5,119 nucleotides of DNA from NCBI GenBank assembly GCA_945926565.1, contig CAMELY010000104.1, positions 1-5,119 of the forward strand, read 5' to 3'. Each line of letters starts with the position of its first letter. The first letter of the stretch is position 1. Positions 1-4,797 of the stretch are shown here, in pieces. Under the pieces are notes generated by a model. That model was given only the letters and a program-made list of their open reading frames with translations. It did not search any database and was not told the DNA's origin. The stretch is from an uncultured Clostridia bacterium. Lineage in GTDB: Bacteria > Bacillota > Clostridia > Oscillospirales > Oscillospiraceae. A program made the translations under genes and the position numbers.

Positions 1-333
1 CTCCGCCCGCTCGCTCCACTCCACGGCGCAGACACCGCCCCGGCTCTGATAGTCCTCCCAGCCGATATCGTAGAGGTCGTCGGAGGAGGAGAGCCGGTAG
101 AGGTCAAAGTGAAACAGGGGCAGCCGCCCGCCCAGGTGCTCGTCCACAATGGTAAAGGTGGGAGAGGTGACCCGCTCGTCAATGCCGAGGCCCCGGGCCA
201 GGCCCCGGGTAAAGGCGGTCTTGCCCGCCCCCAGGTCGCCGGTATAGGCGATGACGGTGCCCGGTGTCACCAGCCGGCCCAGCCGCTCGCCCAGCGCCTC
301 CGTCTCCCCGGGGGAATGGGTGGTATAGGTCAT
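1..333 (-). CDS. tsaE: TsaE, tRNA t6A biosynthesis ATPase (C-terminus cut by window edge)
   Basis: Small cytoplasmic P-loop ATPase that works with TsaB and TsaD to transfer the threonylcarbamoyl group to A37 of ANN-decoding tRNAs. The 111 visible residues hold the family's hallmarks: Walker A GDLGAGKT at 32-39, the switch-like motif TSPTF at 56-60, FHFDLYRL at 74-81 (Walker B-like), DDLYDIGWEDY at 85-95 and VEWSERAE at 104-111. TsaE proteins are usually about 140-160 residues, so roughly the last quarter lies outside the window. The ATG at 331-333 is preceded by a GGGAG Shine-Dalgarno with 6-base spacing and by two promoters. In Firmicutes tsaE is commonly followed by tsaB and rimI; that would lie off the left edge and cannot be seen. 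Identification is firm. Confidence 0.95.
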   Translation of the reverse strand, partial: MTYTTHSPGETEALGERLGRLVTPGTVIAYTGDLGAGKTAFTRGLARGLGIDERVTSPTFTIVDEHLGGRLPLFHFDLYRLSSSDDLYDIGWEDYQSRGGVCAVEWSERAE

Positions 334-371
334 CTCGCTCTCCCTCTCTCTCTGCGTTCCAATTCCGGGTC

Positions 372-400
372 AGTATAACAATTCTTTCCCCTTTTTGCAA
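372..400 (-). promoter_or_regulatory. tsaE proximal promoter (P1)
   Basis: On the minus strand TTGCAA (395-400) and TATACT (372-377) are separated by exactly 17 bases, and TG one base upstream of the -10 makes it an extended -10. Predicted start of transcription is near 365, giving a leader of about 32 bases before the tsaE ATG. The -35 sits inside an 8-base inverted repeat (386-406). Confidence 0.75.
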
Positions 401-406
401 GGGGAA
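386..406. repeat. Inverted repeat overlapping the tsaE P1 -35
   Basis: Perfect 8-base arms TTCCCCTT (386-393) and AAGGGGAA (399-406) around a 5-base centre. It covers the -35 and part of the spacer of P1, so it could be an operator. It is also compatible with a small hairpin that blocks read-through from P2. There is no T-tract, so it is not a standard terminator. Function is inferred only from position. Confidence 0.4.
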
Positions 407-457
407 GCCTGTCGATTCCGGGGCATGTGCCGGAGATACCGCCCTTTTTTCAGCTCG

Positions 458-486
458 ATTGTAGCATAGACCGGCCAGAATTGCAA
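458..486 (-). promoter_or_regulatory. tsaE distal promoter (P2)
   Basis: On the minus strand TTGCAA (481-486) and TACAAT (458-463) are separated by 17 bases, again with an upstream TG (extended -10). It lies 86 bases upstream of P1 with the same -35 hexamer, so tsaE appears to have tandem promoters. A transcript from here would carry a leader of roughly 120 bases that reads through the P1 inverted repeat. Confidence 0.65.
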
Positions 487-503
487 CCGAGCTGCCTTCT
501 CCC

Positions 504-533
504 TTGTGTTTTCCGGCTCTATCATGCTATAAT
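504..533 (+). promoter_or_regulatory. Promoter of the SEDS / AEC transporter operon
   Basis: A consensus TATAAT at 528-533 preceded by TGC (525-527) forms a perfect extended -10. The weak -35 TTGTGT (504-509) is 18 bases upstream. Predicted start near 540, giving a leader of about 30 bases with the Shine-Dalgarno in it. The -35 is only 17 bases from the -35 of the divergent tsaE P2, so the polymerases compete for nearly the same DNA. Confidence 0.8.
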
Positions 534-568
534 GCAGTGAATCGTCTCAAAAGAAAGGGGGCAGGAAA

Positions 569-1747
569 TTGTCCTCCATCCGCGACTTTATCCGGGACGC
601 GCTTGCCCAAGCGGATCACATTCTGCTGGCCCTGTGCGCGGCTGTCAATCTGTTCGGCATCGCCCTGATCTACTCCGCCACCCGGTATGACGCCTCTCTT
701 CACTCCTACCCGGTGAAGCAGGCCATCGCCATGGTCATCGGCGTTGTCCTGTTTTTCCTGATCTCCCAGCTGGATATAGATATGGTACTGTCCAAATGGC
801 CCTGGCTGTTTGCCGCCAGCGCCCTGTTTATCGCCCTGCTGGCGGTACCTGGCGTGGGCCACAGTGTGGGCGGCAACCGGAGCTGGATCGCCTTTCCCCT
901 CTTCTCCGTCCAGCCGGCGGAGATGGTCAAGCTGACCTTCTCCATGCTGCTGGCCAAGCAGATCGTCTGGCTCCAGCGCCACGGGGGGCTGAGCCATCCA
1001 CTGTCCGTGGCCGCTCTCTGCGCCCATCTGGCCTTTTTCGTGGGACTGATCTTTCTGGTCTCCCGGGACGCCGGCTCCGCGCTGGTCTATGTGTTTATCT
1101 TCGCCGTCATGGTCTGGGCGGGAGGGCTGGGGCTCCACTGGTTTGCCCTGGGGCTCTCGGTGCTGCTGCTGGCGGGCTCCGCCCTCTGGCTGGCCCTGCC
1201 GGAGGACAACTACTGGAAGATGCGCATTCTGGTCTGCTTTGACCACGATCTGGATCCCACCTACCGGGGCTTTCAGCAGACCCGCTCCCTGTTGGCCATC
1301 CAGTCCGGCAAGCTCCAGGGGATGGGCTATCTCCAGGGCAATCTGACCCAGGCCAGCTATCGCAGCGCCCTCCCCGCCAGGCACACCGACTTTATCTTCT
1401 CTGCCTGCTGCGAGGAGCTGGGGCTGATCGGCGCCTCGATTCTGCTGCTCCTGCTGGCCGCCATTATCTGCCGCTGCTTCTGGATCGCCCTGAACGCCAG
1501 CTCTCCCGTCTACAGTCTGATCGCGGTGGGCTACGGCGGGATGCTGCTGTTTCAGGTGGTGCTCAATGTGGGGATGTGCCTTTTCGTCCTGCCGGTCATC
1601 GGCCTGACCCTGCCCTTTGTCAGCTACGGTGGCTCCTCCCTGATTACCGCCTACGCCGCCATGGGCATCCTCTCCGGCATCAAGCAGCGCAGTCTCCCCC
1701 GCTGGCTCCAGGCCCAGGCGGAGGACGCCTGGGAGACAGAGGAGTAA
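569..1747 (+). CDS. SEDS-family peptidoglycan glycosyltransferase (RodA/FtsW/SpoVE family)
   Basis: Polytopic membrane enzyme of the SEDS family, which polymerises glycan strands from lipid II, normally together with a class B penicillin-binding protein. The 392-residue length fits the family. Visible signatures: GNRSW at 102-106 and QPAEMVKL at 115-122, RDAGSALV at 167-173, the extracytoplasmic RHTDFIF at 271-277 with EELG at 282-285 (D274 aligns with the Asp essential for polymerase activity in RodA and FtsW), and LPFVSYGGSSL at 348-358. About ten hydrophobic segments are visible. Start is a TTG at 569 with AGGGGG at 556-561, 7 bases upstream; no ATG fits as well. No class B PBP, mreBCD or division gene is next to it, so RodA, FtsW and SpoVE cannot be separated with certainty. 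RodA-like is the best guess from length and the short soluble tail. The AEC transporter follows after 45 bases, probably on the same transcript. Confidence 0.93.
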   Translation: MSSIRDFIRDALAQADHILLALCAAVNLFGIALIYSATRYDASLHSYPVKQAIAMVIGVVLFFLISQLDIDMVLSKWPWLFAASALFIALLAVPGVGHSVGGNRSWIAFPLFSVQPAEMVKLTFSMLLAKQIVWLQRHGGLSHPLSVAALCAHLAFFVGLIFLVSRDAGSALVYVFIFAVMVWAGGLGLHWFALGLSVLLLAGSALWLALPEDNYWKMRILVCFDHDLDPTYRGFQQTRSLLAIQSGKLQGMGYLQGNLTQASYRSALPARHTDFIFSACCEELGLIGASILLLLLAAIICRCFWIALNASSPVYSLIAVGYGGMLLFQVVLNVGMCLFVLPVIGLTLPFVSYGGSSLITAYAAMGILSGIKQRSLPRWLQAQAEDAWETEE

Positions 1748-1778
1748 GCGCTATTTCCGCAATCGAAAGAGAAAGAAG

Positions 1779-1799
1779 ATGTCATTTGTTCCATGGTAA
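1779..1799 (+). other. Possible six-codon leader ORF ahead of the transporter
   Basis: ATG at 1779 begins MSFVPW and stops with TAA at 1797-1799. AAAGAG (1766-1771) lies 7 bases upstream and is the only Shine-Dalgarno-like sequence in the gap between the two operon genes. The stop falls 2 bases before the second in-frame ATG of the transporter (1802) and overlaps the first (1793). It may couple translation to the transporter start, or it may be chance. Confidence 0.25.
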
Positions 1800-2716
1800 G
1801 TATGGAAAATCTGCTCAACCTACAGATCGAGCTGTTTCTGCTCATGGCCCTGGGCTTTCTGCTCACCCGGAAGGGGCTGCTGTCCAAGGAGGCCCGTAGA
1901 GGGCTCACCGATCTGGTGATCTATGTGGTGCTGCCCGCCAACATCGTCACCTCCTTTCTCATTGAGCTGGACGGCTCGATTCTGGCCGCCGGGGCGGTGA
2001 TTCTGGCAGTCTCCTGCGTGATTCAGCTCTTCTGCCACCTGATCGCCAAGGTGCTCTATCCCGGGGCCAATGCAAAGCAGCTAGCGGTGCTGAAATACGG
2101 CACTGTCTGCTCCAACGCCGGTTTTATGGGAAATCCTCTGGTGGAGGGGCTCTACGGCTCCACCGGCCTCATGCTGGCCTCCCTCTACCTGATTCCTCAG
2201 CGGACGGTGATGTGGTCTGCCGGGCTGGGCTACTTCACCGCTTCAAAGGGAAGGGATGTGGTGCGCAAGGTGCTGACCCATCCCTGCATCATCGCCGTTT
2301 TCCTGGGGCTGATCCTCATGCTCACCCAGGTCACTCTGCCCACCGCCCTGGTGCAGACATTGAAGGCCTGCGGCGGATGTACCACCGCCCTTTCCATGAT
2401 CGTCATCGGCGGCATTCTGGCGGAGATCCCCTTCCGCAGTGTGTTCAACCGTTGGAGCATTTACTACAGCGTCCTCCGGCTGGTCGTCATTCCCCTGCTC
2501 ACACTGCTTCCCCTCTGGCTACTCAAACTGCCGCCTCTGGTCACCGCCGTATCGGTGGTGCTGGCCGGAATGCCCGCCGGCTCCACCACGGCGATTCTGG
2601 CGGAGAAATACGACGGAGACTCCGCCCTGGCGGTGCAGCTGGTCTTTCTCTCCACCGCCCTCTCCATGCTCACCATTCCCCTGCTGTGCCTGCTGATGGA
2701 AGGTCTGCTGGCATAA
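1793..2716 (+). CDS. AEC-family transporter (auxin efflux carrier fold permease)
   Basis: Integral membrane permease of the AEC family, which in bacteria exports or imports small organic acids such as malate. The substrate here is unknown. The 307 residues (usual family length about 300-320) form about ten hydrophobic helices in two halves. Conserved AEC features are the N-terminal helix followed by RKGLLS at 26-31, the broken-helix segment VLPANIVTS at 46-54, SNAGFMGNPL at 107-116, and the second-half counterpart AGMPAGSTTAILAEKYDGD at 258-276 followed by FLSTALSMLTIPLL. The start could equally be the ATG at 1802 (three codons shorter, MENLLNLQ...); neither has a well-spaced Shine-Dalgarno. 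It lies 45 bases after the SEDS gene with no promoter or terminator seen between them, so it is probably co-transcribed, and it ends at the bidirectional terminator 2716-2759. No functional link to the SEDS enzyme is evident. Confidence 0.93.
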   Translation: MVSMENLLNLQIELFLLMALGFLLTRKGLLSKEARRGLTDLVIYVVLPANIVTSFLIELDGSILAAGAVILAVSCVIQLFCHLIAKVLYPGANAKQLAVLKYGTVCSNAGFMGNPLVEGLYGSTGLMLASLYLIPQRTVMWSAGLGYFTASKGRDVVRKVLTHPCIIAVFLGLILMLTQVTLPTALVQTLKACGGCTTALSMIVIGGILAEIPFRSVFNRWSIYYSVLRLVVIPLLTLLPLWLLKLPPLVTAVSVVLAGMPAGSTTAILAEKYDGDSALAVQLVFLSTALSMLTIPLLCLLMEGLLA

Positions 2717-2759
2717 GAAAACTCCGCTGTGACGCCGATACGCCGCAGCGGAGTTTTCT
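2716..2759. terminator. Bidirectional rho-independent terminator
   Basis: Perfect arms GAAAACTCCGCTG (2717-2729) and CAGCGGAGTTTTC (2746-2758), extended by one A-T pair, around a 16-base loop. A-rich left and T-rich right flanks give a U-tract in both directions. It follows directly on the transporter stop codon and lies 6 bases beyond the stop of the convergent anti-sigma gene, so it ends both operons. Confidence 0.92.
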
Positions 2760-2764
2760 CTTAC

Positions 2765-3646
2765 TTATTCAGGCAGTCGGTAGATTTCTGAGGGAATGGT
2801 GAACTCCGGGCAGCCCATAGAGCCCGGGGCCACCTCATACTCGTTGAAGGCGATAACCAATCGGCCCGCTTCGTCGAAGTAGAAGTTCTGCTCCCCGTCG
2901 ATGCCGGTGAAGTTCCACTCCGGGATGTCCTCATACTCCAGCCAGTAGATCTGGTCGGGGTCCTCCTCCATCCGGCTGCGCATCTGATCCTTGATCTCCT
3001 GGCTCACCGCGTCAAGCTGGGCCTGATCCAGCAGATCTCCCAGGGTGACCACCTGGCCGGTCTGCTTGTCGATGTGGTAAAAGCGGTACTCCACACTGCC
3101 GCTGCCCATGATCTGGCAGAGGGTGAGCTTGAGGGTGAACCAGCGGTCACTGTTGGTGACAACGTCATAGGTGACCTCATAGTCCGAGTAGCCTTCCTCC
3201 TTCTGGCTCTCCAGCTCGTCCAGGATGGTCTGGGTCAGCTCCTCCACACTGGCGTTGACGGCTCTGGCCGCCTCCTGCAGCCCCTCCTCGTCAGACTGCA
3301 CCTGAGGCACTGCAATCGACCAGGTGTTGTTTCCCTCCTGATAGTCATATTGACGCAGGGTAATCACCTGAACCAAGGCTCCCAGCACTGGGATCTCCTG
3401 CATGGCGTAGGCCGCCTGCCGGCTCACATTGGGCAGGATAAGGAACAAAACCAGCAGCACCGCCGCTGCCCGGCCTGCCACCGCATACCAGGAAATGCTC
3501 CGGCTTTTGGGCGCCTGCCGCTTCGTTTCAGGCTTCCTGTCAGGCAGCGTATTCAGACAGCGCTCCAAGGATTGGGCCATCTCCTCCGGCATGGGATACC
3601 GCTCCTGCCGGGCCATTTGAAACAGCTCCCGGTCAAACTCTGTCAT
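2765..3646 (-). CDS. RsiV-like transmembrane anti-sigma factor (DUF3298-type C-terminus)
   Basis: Membrane anti-sigma factor expected to hold the neighbouring ECF sigma factor inactive. Its 293 residues divide into a cytoplasmic sigma-binding segment (1-50), one membrane helix (about 52-72) and an extracytoplasmic part. After the helix comes the segment AYAMQEIPVLGALVQVITLR (79-98), common in clostridial anti-sigma factors. The C-terminal third (about 185-290) has the DUF3298 pattern: YRFYHIDKQTGQVVTLGDLL, NFYFDEAGRLVIAFNEYEVAPG and FTIPSEIY. In B. subtilis RsiV this region binds lysozyme. A79-Y80-A81 just outside the helix fits a signal-peptidase site like the one that cleaves RsiV. The ATG at 3644-3646 was chosen because it overlaps the sigma stop as ATGA and has a strong AGGAGG (3654-3659) 7 bases upstream. 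The same frame is open a further 60 codons into the sigma gene, but that is a shadow. RsiV-type is a good match; the trigger ligand is unknown. Confidence 0.88.
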   Translation of the reverse strand: MTEFDRELFQMARQERYPMPEEMAQSLERCLNTLPDRKPETKRQAPKSRSISWYAVAGRAAAVLLVLFLILPNVSRQAAYAMQEIPVLGALVQVITLRQYDYQEGNNTWSIAVPQVQSDEEGLQEAARAVNASVEELTQTILDELESQKEEGYSDYEVTYDVVTNSDRWFTLKLTLCQIMGSGSVEYRFYHIDKQTGQVVTLGDLLDQAQLDAVSQEIKDQMRSRMEEDPDQIYWLEYEDIPEWNFTGIDGEQNFYFDEAGRLVIAFNEYEVAPGSMGCPEFTIPSEIYRLPE

Positions 3647-4137
3647 ACACTCACCTCCTCTGTCAGAATGGTCTTCAGCTCTTCTCTTGCCCGGGAGAGC
3701 CGTTTTTTGACCGCGTCCTGGGACAGGCCCAGAATCTGTGCAATCCGCTTGACGCTCAGTTCCTCGTAGTAGAACAGCACCACCACAGTGCGGTAACCCA
3801 GGCTGAGCCGCTGGACGGCGTCCCACAGGGTCAGCTTCTGATCTACGTCCCGCTGGGGCTGGGCCAGCTGCCCCTCCAGCAGATCGAGCTCCACATAGTC
3901 CAGACGCTTTCCCGCCATCCGGTAGCAGACCCGGGTCAAAATCTGGAGCAGCCAGGGCTTGAAGGACTTCGCCGCCCGCAGACTGTCCAGGTTCTGGTAG
4001 GCCAGCAATATCGCCTCCTGGATGGCGTCCTGGGCGTCCGCGTCATTTTTCAAAATGCTGATGGCCACACCGTAAAGGCTGTCCCGATATCGGGTCACCT
4101 GGTCGGAGAACCATTTCTTTTTCTGCTCACTCCACAT
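3643..4137 (-). CDS. ECF-family RNA polymerase sigma factor (SigV-like)
   Basis: Alternative sigma factor of the sigma-70 ECF group that directs RNA polymerase to stress promoters. The 164 residues contain only regions 2 and 4, as expected for ECF factors. Region 2 spans about 14-78 and includes the core-binding stretch NDADAQDAIQEAILLAYQNL at 31-50 and FKPWLLQILTRVCYR at 59-73. Region 4 spans about 104-157, with the helix-turn-helix RIAQILGLSQDAVKKRLSRA at 131-150 for -35 recognition. The ATG at 4135-4137 has AGGAG 5 bases upstream. Its stop overlaps the anti-sigma start (ATGA). An extended -10 promoter of housekeeping type lies upstream. Pairing with an RsiV-like protein points to the SigV-type envelope-stress class; the regulon cannot be deduced here. 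Confidence 0.94.
   Translation of the reverse strand: MWSEQKKKWFSDQVTRYRDSLYGVAISILKNDADAQDAIQEAILLAYQNLDSLRAAKSFKPWLLQILTRVCYRMAGKRLDYVELDLLEGQLAQPQRDVDQKLTLWDAVQRLSLGYRTVVVLFYYEELSVKRIAQILGLSQDAVKKRLSRAREELKTILTEEVSV
3651..3659 (-). promoter_or_regulatory. Ribosome binding site deciding the anti-sigma start
   Basis: AGGAGGTGA on the minus strand, with AGGAGG 7 bases from the ATG at 3646. It lies inside the last codons of the sigma gene, which end EEVSV. This excludes the upstream in-frame ATG at 3826 and supports coupled synthesis of the sigma factor and its inhibitor. Confidence 0.85.
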
Positions 4138-4160
4138 GAGGGCTCCTCTTTCTCAGTCTG

Positions 4161-4176
4161 CCGCACCTCCGTGCGG
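4161..4176 (-). repeat. Leader hairpin 1 of the sigma transcript
   Basis: Arms CCGCAC (4161-4166) and GTGCGG (4171-4176) with a 4-base loop, in the untranslated leader 23 bases before the sigma start codon and just upstream of its AGGAG. A small GC-rich stem this close to the ribosome site could tune translation. No T-tract follows, so it is not a terminator. Confidence 0.45.
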
Positions 4177-4195
4177 ATTCCGCCCTACTGTGAGC

Positions 4196-4212
4196 GGCCT
4201 GTCTGTCAGGCC
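4196..4212 (-). repeat. Inverted repeat at the sigma transcription start
   Basis: Arms GGCCTG (4196-4201) and CAGGCC (4207-4212) with a 5-base centre lie 2 bases downstream of the -10, across the predicted start of transcription (about 4208). It could be an operator or a hairpin at the 5' end of the mRNA. The arms are short, so the evidence is weak. Confidence 0.4.
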
Positions 4213-4214
4213 CT

Positions 4215-4243
4215 ATAATACCACTTTTCGCTCCGATACACAA
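4215..4243 (-). promoter_or_regulatory. Promoter of the sigma/anti-sigma operon
   Basis: On the minus strand TTGTGT (4238-4243) and TATTAT (4215-4220) are separated by 17 bases, with TG one base upstream of the -10 (extended -10). This is the housekeeping pattern; no ECF-type AAC/CGTC pair is seen at this spot. It uses the same TTGTGT -35 as the SEDS operon promoter. It starts 13 bases after the stop of the upstream small gene, so the sigma operon can be transcribed on its own. Confidence 0.75.
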
Positions 4244-4256
4244 TCCATCGCCCGCT

Positions 4257-4520
4257 TCAGGAGCGGTCGGTCCGGCTGCTCATCCTGTTCTCCACAGACT
4301 GAAGGACAATCTCATGCCGGGACGCCGAATCAGCCTCGCCGTCCTGCTCCAGCTGAGCCGCAGCCAACAGGTCATACCGCTCTGCCAGCGTGGCCTCCCG
4401 GTCCCAGACACGGCTCTCATGATCCCCGGACAGCTTCCATACCGCCACAGCAAAGCACAGGGCAAACACGCTGACCAGCAGCACCGTTCCGATTTTCTGC
4501 GCAGCTTCTCTCCACTTCAT
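4257..4520 (-). CDS. Small single-pass membrane protein, function unknown
   Basis: I do not recognise this 87-residue protein. A short basic N-terminus (K2, R4, K9) is followed by one hydrophobic helix at about 11-30 and a hydrophilic, mostly helical tail (31-87) rich in Glu, Asp, Ala and Arg. By the positive-inside rule the tail should be outside the membrane. The ATG at 4518-4520 has AGGGGG with 10-base spacing, the same AAAGGGGGC string used by the SEDS gene. It precedes the ECF sigma gene in the same direction with a 119-base gap holding the sigma promoter. A candidate ECF-type promoter (4591-4614) lies ahead of it. It might act in the envelope-stress circuit, but only location suggests this. 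A second, less likely reading is that it is a remnant of a larger gene. Confidence 0.6.
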   Translation of the reverse strand: MKWREAAQKIGTVLLVSVFALCFAVAVWKLSGDHESRVWDREATLAERYDLLAAAQLEQDGEADSASRHEIVLQSVENRMSSRTDRS

Positions 4521-4545
4521 GTTCCGCAGCCCCCTTTCTCATACA

Positions 4546-4567
4546 GGGCGGCTCTCGTCTGCCGCCC
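4546..4567 (-). repeat. Strong hairpin in the small-gene leader
   Basis: Perfect 7-base GC arms GGGCGGC (4546-4552) and GCCGCCC (4561-4567) around an 8-base loop, extendable by one A-T pair. In the minus-strand transcript it lies between the candidate promoter and the Shine-Dalgarno. No U-tract follows, so it is more likely an mRNA 5' stabiliser or regulatory stem than a terminator. Confidence 0.5.
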
Positions 4568-4590
4568 TTGTGGTTCCTTCTGTCTATTAA

Positions 4591-4614
4591 GACGCACTCA
4601 CAAGGCAAAAGGTG
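4591..4614 (-). promoter_or_regulatory. Candidate ECF-type promoter for the small membrane protein
   Basis: On the minus strand a CACCTTTT element (CAC at 4612-4614) resembles the AACCTTTT core of SigV/SigW-type -35 sites with one mismatch, and CGTC (4591-4594) matches the usual ECF -10. The spacing of 17 bases is right. No good housekeeping promoter is visible in this gap. If real, the adjacent sigma factor may control the small gene. A single-site match by eye is weak evidence. Confidence 0.3.
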
Positions 4615-4740
4615 ACCGGTCGAATTCTTAAAACATCTTAACAGTCTCTTCTCCTGTCCCTGAGCGCATACAGAATAAACCCTGACACCATCCACCGGGC
4701 CGCAGACCTGCATCAAAACGGCATCAATTCCGCAGGTCAG

Positions 4741-4783
4741 AAAAAGGAGCACGCCGCAGAACTTCCATTCCACGGCGTGCCCC
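4741..4783 (-). terminator. Rho-independent terminator of the HD-like gene
   Basis: On the minus strand an 8-base perfect stem GCACGCCG/CGGCGTGC (4749-4756 with 4773-4780) extends by two G-C pairs past one mismatch and is followed by TTTTT (4741-4745). It lies 15 bases after the TGA of the right-hand gene. Confidence 0.85.
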
Positions 4784-4797
4784 AGAGGCTATTGCAA

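Larger units (their letters stand above)
4521..4797. other. Gene-free stretch between the small membrane gene and the HD-like gene
   Basis: This 277-base stretch holds the terminator of the right-hand gene (4741-4783), the leader hairpin (4546-4567) and the candidate promoter (4591-4614). It also has two short direct repeats: TTAAAA/TTAACA with period 10 (4628-4643) and GCATCAA twice with period 11 (4710-4727). An inverted repeat GACCTGC/GCAGGTC lies at 4705-4711 and 4732-4738, and CCTTGTG/CACAAGG at 4566-4572 and 4599-4605 brackets the candidate -10. No supported gene is seen in it. Confidence 0.6.

Noticed and set aside
179..400. 73-codon minus-strand frame overlapping tsaE
   Set aside because: Different frame from TsaE, starts within the P1 promoter, and gives a low-complexity Gly/Arg/Pro product.
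417..434. TCCGG/CCGGA inverted repeat between the tsaE promoters
   Set aside because: Arms of only 5 bases in GC-rich DNA are expected by chance.
527..1384. 285-codon open frame on the minus strand opposite the SEDS gene
   Set aside because: Antisense shadow in GC-rich DNA: low-complexity Gln/Gly/Asp-rich product, no family motif, and the plus-strand SEDS motifs are unmistakable.
2212..2802. 196-codon plus-strand frame overlapping the AEC transporter
   Set aside because: Out-of-frame shadow that also reads through the terminator; no membrane segments or motifs, while the transporter frame has conserved AEC motifs.
3074..3769. 231-codon plus-strand frame opposite the anti-sigma and sigma genes
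   Set aside because: Runs antisense across two well-identified genes, has a His/Leu/Arg-rich product and no recognisable domain.
3647..3826. Sixty-codon N-terminal extension of the anti-sigma gene
   Set aside because: It overlaps the sigma helix-turn-helix region in another frame, and the strong AGGAGG plus ATGA overlap fix the start at 3646.
4417..4773. 118-codon minus-strand frame with a signal-peptide-like start and many Cys residues
   Set aside because: Its start codon lies in the loop of the terminator at 4741-4783, it has no Shine-Dalgarno, it runs through the promoter-like and hairpin DNA, and it overlaps the better-supported 87-residue gene.
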